The notes below the pieces were generated by a model, which worked only from the letters and a program-made list of their open reading frames with translations, was not told the origin of the DNA and ran no database searches. Of a stretch of DNA of 64,000 nucleotides, positions 36,604 to 47,000 are shown piece by piece (positions within the stretch are counted from its first letter, which is position 1; the number at the start of each line of letters is the position of its first letter). Both the position numbers and the translations under genes were made by a program. The stretch comes from CAVQEG01 sp963711465 (lineage in GTDB: Bacteria; Bacteroidota; Ignavibacteria; OLB7): positions 372,001-436,000 of the forward strand of contig CAVQEG010000002.1 of the NCBI GenBank assembly GCA_963711465.1, given 5' to 3'.

Positions 36604-39576
36604 ATGGGAAGATGTATCCTTCTCGCGATGCTGATGGTGATCACCGTCGCCACGTGCCATGCGCAGCACGAACAGGATCACTGGGCGTTTGGCGACCACG
36701 TTCTGCTGTCGTTCGAGGGTGATACGGTACGGCTCGATTCAAGTGCGATGCTTGCATTCGAAGGCACCGTAACAATAAGCGATCCCGGAACTGGTGAGAT
36801 CCTGTTCTACTCGAACGGCGACACGGTTTGGAATCGAGCCGGCCAAGCGATGGCGAGCAGTCGGATGGCGCCGGATCAGGCTTCTTCCGACTGTGTTCAG
36901 AGTGCTGTTGCCGTTCCGGATCCCGCTGATCCCAATCGCTACTACCTCTTTACGAACCATCAGGATTTCTACTTCGAAAGCATCGGAGTCCGCTATGCTC
37001 TCATTGATTTGAAGGGTGACGCCGGAAACGGCAGCGTCGTTCGGGATGGAATTGCAATTGACGGTCCAACGACTGAGGAACTGGTCGCAGCGAAACAGTG
37101 TGACGGGAATGGATTCTGGATCCTCTGTCGGGATCTATATGGTACGGACATGCGGGTGCTGCTCGTGTCCGACACTGGTCTCGTCGAGACTGCAGGCGGC
37201 CGACACGTGAGTTTGCGCCCGGATAGCAATGCCGTCGTACCGGCGTACAGGGGATCTCTTAAAGTTGCTCCCAACGGACGACTCGTCGCCTGGGCACCGT
37301 CGAACACGGATTGGATGGAATTGTATCGATTCGATCCCGCAAACGGAGTTCTCAGCGATCCGACTGTCCTTGACGTCGGCGATGGCTGCCTGCCCTACCT
37401 TTCATTTTCACCCAATTCCACCAAGCTCTATGTGTCGAGCCGGACTCTCCTGCAGTTCGACGTGTCGGTGTACGAGAAGCCGGCCATCGAGAAATCGAGG
37501 GAATCGGTCGGACCATGGACGCGTACGATGCAGCTTCATTCCGACGGCACACTGTACCTCAATCGTCCCGGGTATCTTGGAAGAATCTCATTCCCTGATA
37601 GTACGGGAGCGGCGTGCGCGTACGATCCGACGTGGTTTAAGCTCCCGGAATCGATGTGGAATACGGTCGGCCTGCCGAACTTCGTCGACGCGATGCACCC
37701 GTGCGGCGTCGTCCGCGCGTCGTTTGGTCCGCACGACACGGTCATTTGCAGCGGCACCTGGTTGACGTTCCGTGACTCCAGTGACGGGCCCATCGCCTCG
37801 CGACTCTGGCGGATAACAGGGGACACGTCGGTGATCGACTCGAGTCGGGACCTTGGACCGGTGTATTTCGACCGCCCGGGCACCTTCCACATTTCCCTGT
37901 TGGTCACCGGCTCGGATGGTTTCACCGACGCGGACAGTTGCACGGTCGTCGTTGCACAACGGCCGTCGGTTTCCGTTAGCCGGGACACGTCGATCTGCGC
38001 GGGCGACACCGTCACGCTCACGGCAACCTCAGCAACGCCAGTTGATTGGTTCGGTGACGGGCAGAAACTCTGCTCCGGCTGTTCGGAGATCTCGGTATCA
38101 CCATCGTCGACGACGACTTACGTTGTCAGGGTCACGAACGACCTCGGCTGCTCGGCCTTCGATACCGCGATCGTCACGGTACTGCCGCCCCCCTCGGTCA
38201 GCACCGGTCCCGACGTTCGGATCTGTGCCGGGGATTCGACGCCCCTGGCGGCCACTGGTGCCGATACCTATTGGTGGTATCCTGCCGAGAGTCTCTCGTG
38301 TGCGACCTGCTCGACACCGACCGCCACTCCCGATGCGTCGACGACCTACTACGTCACCGGAACGAATGCCGCCGGCTGCTCCGCCCTTGACTCCGTCCGC
38401 ATTGAAGTGACCGCACCGCCGCGCCTGTCGGTCGACGTGCCCGATTCCATCTGCGCTCGCACGTCGACCCAGTTGGCGGTGCACGGAGCCGAGCACTACG
38501 CCTGGTGGCCGTCCGCCGCGCTGAGCTGCGCCGACTGTGCGTCGCCAGTCGCATCGCCGGACACATCCACCTGGTTCTACGTCGAGGGACGCGACAGCAT
38601 GGGCTGTTCAACGGTAGACTCGGTGCTGGTGCATGTCGACGCCGCTCCGGTGCTCAGTGGCGGAGGCGATGTGCAGATTTGTCCCGGAGATACCCTCCAG
38701 CTGACCATCGACGGCGCCGCCACATACCGCTGGATTCCAGCGATCGGCCTGTCGTGCGACACGTGTAATTCGCCCGAGGCCTTCCCGACGGTCTCGACGC
38801 AGTACGTCGTCGTCGGAACCTCTGCGCGGGGTTGTCGGTCGCTCGACACGCTCAACGTCACCGTCGTGCCTGAGCGCACGGGGACGCTCGCTCTGGCTCA
38901 CCCGTCGGCGGTGCGCCCCGGCAGCACCGTTGGGGTCAGCGTGGCGTCGGACGTTTCGGTTCAGGCATCGAGTCTATCGTTCGTACTACGCCATGACCCT
39001 GCATCCTGCCGAGTCGACAGCGTGACTCGCTCGGCGGCGCTGTCGTCTGAATGGGTGGTTTCGTGGTCCTCGGCCAACGACTCGACGACGACGGTTCACC
39101 TTGCAGCCGATGCATCGAGCGCAATCAGCGCCGGGCCCATCTGCATGGTATTCGTCCGCCCATTCCTGGGGCGATCCGATCGCACGACCCTCTCAGTCGG
39201 CAGCGTCGACGTCACCGGGGACTGTGCAGCGCTGAGGGGTGCTTCGACGACCATCGCCATCGACTCCGTCTGCGGTCTGGACCTGCGGCTCATCGAACCG
39301 AACGTCGGTGCTCGCTCCATCGAACCACCGACACCGAATCCCGCCTCGAAATCCGCCGTGGTGCGCTTCGCCGTTCCGCTGACCGCGCCCACCTGGCTGC
39401 GCCTCTACGCCGCCGATGGACGAATGGTGACCACACTCATCGACGCGACGCTCGACGCCGGCGAGCATACGCTCGAGGTCGACGTCTCGGACCTCCCATC
39501 CGGTCGCTACACACTCGTTCTGGCACAGTCGGGATGGACCGAATCCACAGGTTTCGTGGTAGTGCACGCGAATTGA
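36604..39576 (+). CDS. T9SS-secreted beta-propeller/PKD/Ig-like repeat protein O
   Basis: 990 residues. MGRCILLAMLMVITVATCHAQ is a good signal peptide, and the mature part starts HEQDHWAFGDHVLLSFEGDT. Propeller-like N-terminal half, PKD-like domain (TFHISLLVTGSDGFTDADSC), four Ig-like repeats with ICAGDT/ICAGDS motifs and WWYP/WWPS strands, a cohesin-like beta domain, and a T9SS type A tail (PNPASKSAVVRFAVPLT, LRLYAADGRMVTTL, LPSGRYTLVLAQSG). From 37666 to its end and about 100 bp beyond, it is nearly the same as Q. Its first 150 bp of mature coding sequence is also shared with Q, while the middle (about 36830-37660) differs. Role inferred: surface adhesin or gliding-type protein. Confidence 0.88.
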   Translation: MGRCILLAMLMVITVATCHAQHEQDHWAFGDHVLLSFEGDTVRLDSSAMLAFEGTVTISDPGTGEILFYSNGDTVWNRAGQAMASSRMAPDQASSDCVQSAVAVPDPADPNRYYLFTNHQDFYFESIGVRYALIDLKGDAGNGSVVRDGIAIDGPTTEELVAAKQCDGNGFWILCRDLYGTDMRVLLVSDTGLVETAGGRHVSLRPDSNAVVPAYRGSLKVAPNGRLVAWAPSNTDWMELYRFDPANGVLSDPTVLDVGDGCLPYLSFSPNSTKLYVSSRTLLQFDVSVYEKPAIEKSRESVGPWTRTMQLHSDGTLYLNRPGYLGRISFPDSTGAACAYDPTWFKLPESMWNTVGLPNFVDAMHPCGVVRASFGPHDTVICSGTWLTFRDSSDGPIASRLWRITGDTSVIDSSRDLGPVYFDRPGTFHISLLVTGSDGFTDADSCTVVVAQRPSVSVSRDTSICAGDTVTLTATSATPVDWFGDGQKLCSGCSEISVSPSSTTTYVVRVTNDLGCSAFDTAIVTVLPPPSVSTGPDVRICAGDSTPLAATGADTYWWYPAESLSCATCSTPTATPDASTTYYVTGTNAAGCSALDSVRIEVTAPPRLSVDVPDSICARTSTQLAVHGAEHYAWWPSAALSCADCASPVASPDTSTWFYVEGRDSMGCSTVDSVLVHVDAAPVLSGGGDVQICPGDTLQLTIDGAATYRWIPAIGLSCDTCNSPEAFPTVSTQYVVVGTSARGCRSLDTLNVTVVPERTGTLALAHPSAVRPGSTVGVSVASDVSVQASSLSFVLRHDPASCRVDSVTRSAALSSEWVVSWSSANDSTTTVHLAADASSAISAGPICMVFVRPFLGRSDRTTLSVGSVDVTGDCAALRGASTTIAIDSVCGLDLRLIEPNVGARSIEPPTPNPASKSAVVRFAVPLTAPTWLRLYAADGRMVTTLIDATLDAGEHTLEVDVSDLPSGRYTLVLAQSGWTESTGFVVVHAN

Positions 39577-39675
39577 CCACCGACCTCGCACGCTCACGTC
39601 ACGAGCCGCACTACTGATAGCGCCACGGCTCCGGTTGGATCGGCTTGCGGATATCTCGCCGACGAATGATTCGAT
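37666..39675 (+). repeat. 2.0-kb block nearly identical to 41384-43393
   Basis: Covers the 3' two-thirds of O plus 99 bp of its 3' flank. The match to Q and its flank has only scattered single-base differences and ends sharply at 39675/43393 (gattcgat, then agcgtgcc versus gtgcccc). Confidence 0.85.
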
Positions 39676-40248
39676 AGCGTGCCGAGCGGGTGCACTCCGG
39701 CCGTGTTGGGCTGGGGAGCGCCGTTCAACTCCGGCCTAAATCAGTGGACACTAACACCTCCCGCTGGTCCGCGCCCTCCGTGCGACTCAGTTGCCATTGT
39801 CTTCTGCTGCGGCTACACACCTCCAAAGGTCCGCTGGGAGACCCGGGACGGCTCCGGTACGATTGACATCGACTCCGTCAACGGCGCGACGTGGGAGGGC
39901 GCATCCTACCGCATCGCTGCGCCACCGACGGTTTCCGGCGACCACGAAGCGCCGGCAAGTGGCGCAAAACTCGCGGGGTTCGAGCTCGGCACCGTCGCAC
40001 CGAATCCTTCAAGCGGTGGTGTCGTCATCCCGCTCTCCGTCCGAGCGTTGGCATCCGGTGACGGTGCTGCTTACATCCAGGTCTTCGCAGCCGATGGGCG
40101 GATGGTTGCACAGATGCGACAGAACGTCCATGGCAGCTCGGTCGCCACCATTGCGATCGATGCCTCGTCGTGGCCGAACGGTAGCTACCTTGTACGAGTC
40201 GTCATTGACGGTCACGAGCTGTCGACTTCCTTCATGCTCAGCAGATAA
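39676..40248 (+). pseudogene. C-terminal fragment P of a Cys-rich T9SS protein
   Basis: The last 190 residues of an L/N-type protein (VFCCGYTPPKVRWETRDGSG, the T9SS tail VAPNPSSGGVVIPLSV, WPNGSYLVRVVIDG) with no start or signal peptide. Its 5' part has been replaced by the 3' flank of O: the breakpoint at 39675 lies at the codons for DSVPSGC. A GTG at 39679 could open the frame, but the product would not be exported. It is still followed by the pair hairpin and gene Q. Confidence 0.82.
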
Positions 40249-40256
40249 ATTGCGCT

Positions 40257-40301
40257 GATCGGGTGGAGCTGGTGCGAACGAGGAGCCAGCTCCACCCGAT
40301 C
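40257..40301 (+). terminator. Hairpin between P and Q
   Basis: A perfect 16-bp stem (gatcgggtggagctgg / ccagctccacccgatc) with a 13-nt loop, ending 17 bp before the ATG of Q. It is the strongest of the three related intergenic hairpins. Its nearness to the start of Q suggests read-through control or mRNA processing. Confidence 0.7.
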
Positions 40302-40318
40302 GATTCCTGAGGCGGCCC

Positions 40319-43294
40319 ATGCTGCGATTCATCATCCTTTCAATAGTGGCGGTTGCCCCATTTGCAACGGGATTGGCACAACACGAACAGGATCACTGGG
40401 CGTTTGGCGACCACGTTCTGCTGTCGTTCGAGGGTGATACGGTACGGCTCGATTCAAGTGCGATGCTTGCATTCGAAGGCACCGTAGCAATAAGCGATCC
40501 CGGAACTGGTGAGATCCTGTTCTACTCGAACGGCGACACCATTTGGAACCGGGCGGGCCGCGTGATGGATGGCAGCGTACCCGGGCCGGATCGATCTTCT
40601 GAAGATTGCGTCCAGAGCGCAGTCGCCGTTCCGGATCCAGCCTCACCTGATCGTTACTATTTATTCAGGAATCACGAGGATTATTATTGGTTCGGCGCCG
40701 TAGGCATTCACTATTCCCTCATAGATATGCGAGGGGACGGCGGCTATGGCACGGTCATTCGTGATGGGTTAGCCATCGCAGGGCCCACGACCGAGGCGCT
40801 GGTCGCTGCCAAGCAGTGTGATGCACGAGGGTATTGGGTGCTGTGCCGGGATCTCTACGGTGCAGATATGCGTGTGTTGCTCGTGTCTGACACAGGACTC
40901 GTTGAAACCAATGGAGGCCGCGGCATCAGTCTGCTGCAGAATGGCAACGGAGTCGTTCCATGGTATCGGGGATCATTGAAAGTAGCTCCGAATGGGCGGC
41001 TCGTTGCCATGGCGCCCGAAAGCGATGGACCGATGGAATTATTTCGATTCGATCCCGCAAACGGAGTCCTCAGCGATCCCATCGTACTTGACGTAGGCCA
41101 TGGCTGCGCTCCGTATCTGGCGTTCTCGCCAAACTCAAGCAAGCTGTATGTCTCCAGTCAATCCCTCGTTCAATTCGATGTGTCGGTGTACGAGAAGTCT
41201 GCGATTCAGAAGTCGAGGAAGGTTATCGGACCATTTGCGCGAACGATGCAGCTTCACTCCGACGGGAAACTGTACCTCAACCTGCGCGGCTATCTGGGGC
41301 GAATTTCGTTTCCTGACAGTGCCGGCTCGGCGTGTGGCTATGATCCGACGTGGGTCAAGCTCCCGGAATCGATCTGGGACTGCGTCGGCCTGCCGAACTT
41401 CGTCGACGCGATGCACCCGTGCGGCGTCGTCCGCGCGTCGTTTGGTCCGCACGACACGGTCATTTGCAGCGGCACCTGGTTGACGTTCCGTGACTCCAGT
41501 GACCGGCCCATCGCCTCGCGACTCTGGCGGATAACTGGGGACACGTCGGTGATCGACTCGAGTCGGGACCTTGGACCGGTGTATTTCGACCGCCCGGGCA
41601 CCTTCCACATTTCCCTGTTGGTCACCGGCTCGGATGGTTTCACCGACGCGGACAGTTGCACGGTCGTCGTTGCACAACGGCCGTCGGTTTCCGTTAGCCG
41701 GGACACGTCGATCTGCGCGGGCGACACCGTCACGCTCACGGCAACCTCAGCAACGCCAGTTGATTGGTTCGGTGACGGGCAGAAACTCTGCTCCGGCTGT
41801 TCGGAGATCTCGGTATCACCATCGTCGACGACGACCTACGTTGTCAGGGTCACGAACGACCTCGGCTGCTCGGCCTTCGATACCGCGATCGTCACGGTAC
41901 TGCCGCCCCCCTCGGTGAGCACCGGTCCCGACGTTCGGATCTGTGCCGGGGATTCGACGCCCCTGGCGGCCACTGGTGCCGATACCTATTGGTGGTATCC
42001 TGCCGAGAGTCTCTCGTGTGCGACCTGCTCGACACCGACCGCCGCTCCCGATGCGTCGACGACCTACTACGTCATTGGAACGAATGCCGCCGGCTGTTCG
42101 GCCCTTGACTCCGTCCGCGTTGAAGTGACCGCACCGCCGCGCCTGTCAATCGACGTGCCCGATTCGATCTGCGCTCGCACGTCGACCCGGTTGGCGGTGC
42201 ACGGAGCCGAGCACTACGCCTGGTGGCCGTCCGCCGCGCTGAGCTGCGCCGACTGTGCGTCGCCAGTCGCATCGCCGGACACATCCACCTGGTTCTACGT
42301 CGAGGGACGCGACAGCATGGGCTGTTCAACGGTGGACTCGGTGCTGGTGCATGTCGACGCCGCTCCGGTGCTCAGTGGCGGAGGCGATGTGCAGATTTGT
42401 CCCGGAGATACCCTCCAGCTGACCATCGACGGCGCCGCCACATACCGCTGGATTCCAGCGATCGGCCTGTCGTGCGACACGTGTAATTCGCCCGAGGCCT
42501 TCCCGACGGTCTCGACGCAGTACGTCGTCGTCGGAACCTCTGCGCGGGGTTGTCAGTCGCTCGACACGCTCAACGTCACCGTCGTGCCTGAGCGCACCGG
42601 GACGCTCGCTCTGGCTCACCCGTCGGCGGTGCGCCCCGGCAGCACCGTTGGGGTCAGCGTGGCGTCGGACGTTTCGGTTCAGGCATCGAGTCTATCGTTC
42701 GTACTACGCCATGACCCTGCATCCTGCCGAGTCGACAGCGTGACTCGCTCGGCGGCGCTGTCGTCTGAATGGGTGGTTTCGTGGTCCTCGGCCAACGACT
42801 CGACGACGACGGTTCACCTTGCAGCCGATGCATCGAGCGCAATCAGCGCCGGGCCCATCTGCATGGTATTCGTCCGCCCATTCCTGGGGCGATCCGATCG
42901 CACGACCCTCTCAGTCGGCAGCGTCGACGTCACCGGGGACTGTGCAGCGCTGAGGGGTGCTTCGACGACCATCGCCATCGACTCCGTCTGCGGTCTGGAC
43001 CTGCGGCTCATCGAACCGAACGTCGGTGCTCGCTCCATCGAACCACCGACACCGAATCCCGCCTCGAAATCCGCCGTGGTGCGCTTCGCCGTTCCGCTGA
43101 CCGCGCCCACCTGGCTGCGCCTCTACGCCGCCGATGGACGAATGGTGACCACACTCATCGACGCGACGCTCGACGCCGGCGAGCATACGCTCGAGGTCGA
43201 CGTCTCGGACCTCCCATCCGGTCGCTACACACTCGTTCTGGCACAGTCGGGATGGACCGAATCCACAGGTTTCGTGGTAGTGCACGCGAATTGA
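40319..43294 (+). CDS. T9SS-secreted beta-propeller/PKD/Ig-like repeat protein Q
   Basis: 991 residues, signal peptide MLRFIILSIVAVAPFATGLA, mature start QHEQDHWAFGDHVLLSFEGD. Same layout as O: propeller-like region (ISDPGTGEILFYSNGDTIWN, YLAFSPNSSKLYVSSQS), PKD-like domain, four Ig-like repeats with Cys pairs, beta domain, T9SS type A tail ending FVVVHAN. The 3' 2 kb is nearly the same as in O, while the propeller region is closer in places to M (for example GVLSDPIVLDVG and the NHEDYYW/NHEDYL segments). Q is therefore a mosaic of family members. Cell-surface or secreted; ligand unknown. Confidence 0.88.
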   Translation: MLRFIILSIVAVAPFATGLAQHEQDHWAFGDHVLLSFEGDTVRLDSSAMLAFEGTVAISDPGTGEILFYSNGDTIWNRAGRVMDGSVPGPDRSSEDCVQSAVAVPDPASPDRYYLFRNHEDYYWFGAVGIHYSLIDMRGDGGYGTVIRDGLAIAGPTTEALVAAKQCDARGYWVLCRDLYGADMRVLLVSDTGLVETNGGRGISLLQNGNGVVPWYRGSLKVAPNGRLVAMAPESDGPMELFRFDPANGVLSDPIVLDVGHGCAPYLAFSPNSSKLYVSSQSLVQFDVSVYEKSAIQKSRKVIGPFARTMQLHSDGKLYLNLRGYLGRISFPDSAGSACGYDPTWVKLPESIWDCVGLPNFVDAMHPCGVVRASFGPHDTVICSGTWLTFRDSSDRPIASRLWRITGDTSVIDSSRDLGPVYFDRPGTFHISLLVTGSDGFTDADSCTVVVAQRPSVSVSRDTSICAGDTVTLTATSATPVDWFGDGQKLCSGCSEISVSPSSTTTYVVRVTNDLGCSAFDTAIVTVLPPPSVSTGPDVRICAGDSTPLAATGADTYWWYPAESLSCATCSTPTAAPDASTTYYVIGTNAAGCSALDSVRVEVTAPPRLSIDVPDSICARTSTRLAVHGAEHYAWWPSAALSCADCASPVASPDTSTWFYVEGRDSMGCSTVDSVLVHVDAAPVLSGGGDVQICPGDTLQLTIDGAATYRWIPAIGLSCDTCNSPEAFPTVSTQYVVVGTSARGCQSLDTLNVTVVPERTGTLALAHPSAVRPGSTVGVSVASDVSVQASSLSFVLRHDPASCRVDSVTRSAALSSEWVVSWSSANDSTTTVHLAADASSAISAGPICMVFVRPFLGRSDRTTLSVGSVDVTGDCAALRGASTTIAIDSVCGLDLRLIEPNVGARSIEPPTPNPASKSAVVRFAVPLTAPTWLRLYAADGRMVTTLIDATLDAGEHTLEVDVSDLPSGRYTLVLAQSGWTESTGFVVVHAN

Positions 43295-43393
43295 CCACCG
43301 ACCTCGCACGCTCACGTCACGAGCCGCACTACTGATAGCGCCACGGCTCCGGTTGGATCGGCTTGCGGATATCTCGCCGACGAATGATTCGAT
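41384..43393 (+). repeat. 2.0-kb block nearly identical to 37666-39675
   Basis: Second copy of the O/Q block; here it is followed at 43394 by the HsdR remnant rather than by fragment P. Confidence 0.85.
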
Positions 43394-43401
43394 GTGCCCC
43401 C

Positions 43402-43930
43402 CTACCGCAGCTTCAACCGCTTCTGATGCTCACGGATCAGATAGGGTTGGACGCCGTATTTCGCGGAGAGTTCGCGGGTCGACATCGTCTTCGACAGTTC
43501 GACGAGTTCGTCGTCATTTGAACGATCCCAGAAGAATTTCCTCCGAGGTCCGATCGGTTCGAGTTTCACGAGAGTTTGAGAGCGGGAGCTCGCCGTCAAC
43601 ATTCCCCGCCCGCCCCCGCACCGCCTCGAATATCTCCCGCGCCAGGATCGGGAAGGCCGAGCCCTGGAATTCCTTGTCGGCCATGTAGCGCGTGACGATC
43701 GCGTCGTTCTCGCCCATGCGCTCGATCATCAGGTCCTCGATCAGCTTGCGAATCCCAGCTCGAATTTGTCCAGCGGGTTCGCCAGCGCCGGATGCGCACG
43801 CGCAGGCTATTGTCCTCCATTACCTCGGGAATCAGTCCACGCAGCAACAGCTCCGCCTCGGCGTCGCTGAACCTGGCCTCGAAGGCGAGGTCCTCGCGTT
43901 CCGCAGGAGGATCGCCACGCTTTAGGGATG
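43402..43930 (-). pseudogene. Type I restriction HsdR-like C-terminal remnant
   Basis: Three minus-strand frames give consecutive pieces of one protein: ARFSDAEAELLLRGLIPEVM, then AHPALANPLDKFELG, then IRKLIEDLMIERMGENDAIV and TRYMADKEFQGSAFPILARE. This matches the C-terminal part of HsdR/EcoEI-like restriction subunits. A last piece in another frame (RSNDDELVELSKTMSTRELS, AKYGVQPYLIREHQKRLKLR) looks like a helix-turn-helix tail and ends at 43402. At least three frameshifts separate the pieces, so it is a decayed gene or contains indel errors. Confidence 0.65.
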
Positions 43931-44056
43931 CGCTGTCTGCATTCAAGGGAGTTACTCGCAACGTCGTGAGAGTCGGGTGGCAATGAAGAATCCCGAAGTC
44001 GAGCGCTACGGCTCATACGGTATGTCTGATCAAGACGCGGAGGTCGTGGAACAAAT

Positions 44057-47000
44057 TCACGAGGCCTCTCCGTCCGAGCGCAGCTCTTCGAGCCGTTGTC
44101 TGGAATGGTCGTCCGGATTTGTCTCCATCGAGGCGTGGTACAATCGCTCGGCTTCGCCGCGATGGTCGACGTCCGGATCGAGCTCCAGTTTCCACAACCA
44201 GTAGTGGCAATTGGCGCGGTCCGACTCGCTGCGCGCCCTGCTCATCAACTCCGTCAATCCCGCACGGGCGGCGTCGGCATTTCCCTCCTCCGCATCCAAT
44301 CGTGCAAGTACGACAGTGCTCGTGCGAAGTGTGTCGGGCTTCTGCAGTTCGGCCGATATCCGCTTGCATTCTTCGGCGTTCTCCCGGGCAACATCCAGCG
44401 ACGATCGCCGCCAGTTCGATTCCGTTGCATCGGGAACATACGTCGGCAGGTACTCGGGCATCGAATCGGCCGTCTGCACGATCCTGAGCAGTATCCCCGC
44501 TGTTCCCGAGAGCCAGTAGGTGAGGCCGTACGGGTAATCAACCGTACGGTGGGCCACGGTAGCCCGTGCATAGCACTCGAGCGCACGGTCGTACTCTCCA
44601 CGCTCGACGTATATCGAACTCACGTTGCCGAGCGCAATTCCACTTCCACGGACATCTCCCAATTCTTCATCGATTGCCAGCTTGCGACTGTAGCACTCCA
44701 ACGACTTGTCGATCTCGCCGATGCCGTGATACGCCATGCCCAGATAGTTGTTGGAATCGGCAACGCCAAGGCGGTCTCCCATCTGCTCAGCGAGGGCCAG
44801 CTTCGTTTGAAAGCACTCCATTGCACGTGCGGACTGGCCCAGCTTGAGGTAGACCAGTCCGATATTGCCATTGACGAGTCCAATTCTCGCCAGGTCACCC
44901 AACTCCTCAGCCTTCGACAGCGAACGCCGATATGCTTGCAGCGCCAGGTCGTGTTTGTCCCGATCTGCGTGGATAGCCCCCATGTTGCCGTAGACTCCGG
45001 CCATTCCATCGAGGTCACCCAATTCCTCGAAAATCGACAACTCGCGCTGCATGTATTCCATCGCGCGCTCGTACTTCCCACGATGATAGTAGATCGCAGC
45101 CACGCCGCGCAGGGTCGAGGCGATGCTGCGTCGGTCGCCCAATTGTTCGCGGATCTCCATGGACCGCAACACGAGTTCCAGTGCATGATCGAGTTCCCCC
45201 TGCCGGTATAGGAGCGAAGCGAGGTCGTGGGCTGCTCTCGCTACCCCGAGTCGGTCACCCGAATTCTCGTACATGCGCATGGCTCGTTCGATACGATCAC
45301 GCGCTTCCTCGTAGTTGCCGCGCGACGTTAGCAACCGACCGAGCGCCAGTTCCGACGCGGCCGCCTCCTTCTCCAGATCGCTTTGCGTCGCCTCCTCCAG
45401 CATGCTCCGCTGAATCTCGATCGCACCTCCCCAGAGGCCGAGCCGCTCGAGGACGCCCGCCACGACCGACCGGACGTTCACCCGTTGCGCCGCTTCGCCA
45501 CCGCTTGCCTGCTCGATGCTCCGCCGATAAATCGCTTCCGGGTCGTGTCCCGACTCCCGCAGACGCGACCACTGCGCCAACACCTCGTTCGCACCTGCAT
45601 CGGAATACAGCAATTGCAGTACGTCCACGTTTGCCAGCGTCTCGATCAGCTTCGCGTCGTCGCCGGCCTGCGCGTACTGCCACATCCGCTCACTCGCGGT
45701 ACGCTCGTTCAATTCAGCTTGCTCGAAGTACGCGCCGAGGCGCGCGTGCGTCCGCTGCCTGTTCTGTTCGTCGCTCAGATACCGCTTCTCCACCGCACGC
45801 CGCAGATAGTCGTGGAAGAACGTCAGCCGTCCCTCCTTCCTCACCAGATGGTAGTCCAGCCCCGCGATCATCGTGGCAATCTTCAGGCGGGCAAGTCCGC
45901 TCACCTCGGAGAGTTCTCGTTCGTCGAGACCGCTGCGACTTGCCCACAGCAGCGACATGACATCGCGCACCGCCCGCTGCGAATAATCATCCTCGAGTCG
46001 CTCCAGCACGCGCTGGAACAGGTCCTCCGTGCCCGTCGATTCCAGATAGCCGCTGATTCGTTCGTCGAGAAGCTCATGCTGCCCGACCAGTCGAAGTTCC
46101 TCCAGCAGCGTCTTCAGAAACAGCGGGTGTCCGCACTTGTAGTCGCCCGCGATGCGCCTGATCTGTTCGGCGTTCAGCGACTTGCGATACTCGGCCAGAT
46201 ACCGAACCACCACTGCCTCGCGCTCCGCCTCGTCGAGCGCCTGCATGCCGAGACGTTTCCATCCGCGCTGCTCCAGTTCGACCAGTGTCCCCTCCACCGT
46301 CGAGCTGAGGATCAGGCGAATCGACGGTGCGATCGTGGGCGGTATCCATCGCAGGTTGAGCGCGCTGCCCTGCAACTGATTGAGTCCGTCGAGTATCACC
46401 ACCATGTGCTCGTCGTTCTTCTTCAGTGCGTGGTCGGCATAGCCGAGCCATTGGCCGAACGCCTTCTGCAACTCCTCCGGCGTCGTCGGGATCTCCTCCT
46501 CGCGTGCGAACCGCTCCTTGATCTCCATGCACAGGTGCTGGATGATCGCGTAGTGATCGCTCGAGGTCGCGCCGATGCCCACGTAGTGCTCGATCACCTG
46601 TGCGTCCCGATGCTTGCGTCGATACTGTTCGGCCCAGAAGGCGAAGAGCGAACTCTTCCCCGACCCGCTCTCGGCGTACACCACCAGCGGTGGTTCATCC
46701 GAGGCGACGTGTTCGTTCAGCCGTTTGAGATACCGAGGGTTGGCGATGTAGGCGCGACGGCGGCTCAGGGCGAAGGCCTCGTGGCGCGCCCGTTCCTCCT
46801 CCAGCGGCGTTGGTGGTTTTGCATCGGCGAAGTCGCTCCTGATGATCTCGATCAGATCGTCATAGATCAGTTCGCCGAGCGAAACCGGATCGCGGAAGTG
46901 TTCGACGCTCGCGCCTGCGTCGCGGATGCGCTGCTGGTAGGCCTCAAGGCGGGTGCGTTCGTCGTCTTCGGTGCCCGTATCCTCCAGAGTCGCGCGATGG

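Noticed and set aside
39679..40248. P as a functional small secreted protein
   Set aside because: It begins in the middle of the Cys-rich body, has no signal peptide and its 5' junction is a clear recombination breakpoint.
43402..43602. A separate small HTH protein at 43402-43602
   Set aside because: It directly continues the HsdR-like pieces in another frame without its own start signals, so it is better read as the tail of the same decayed gene, though this is not certain.
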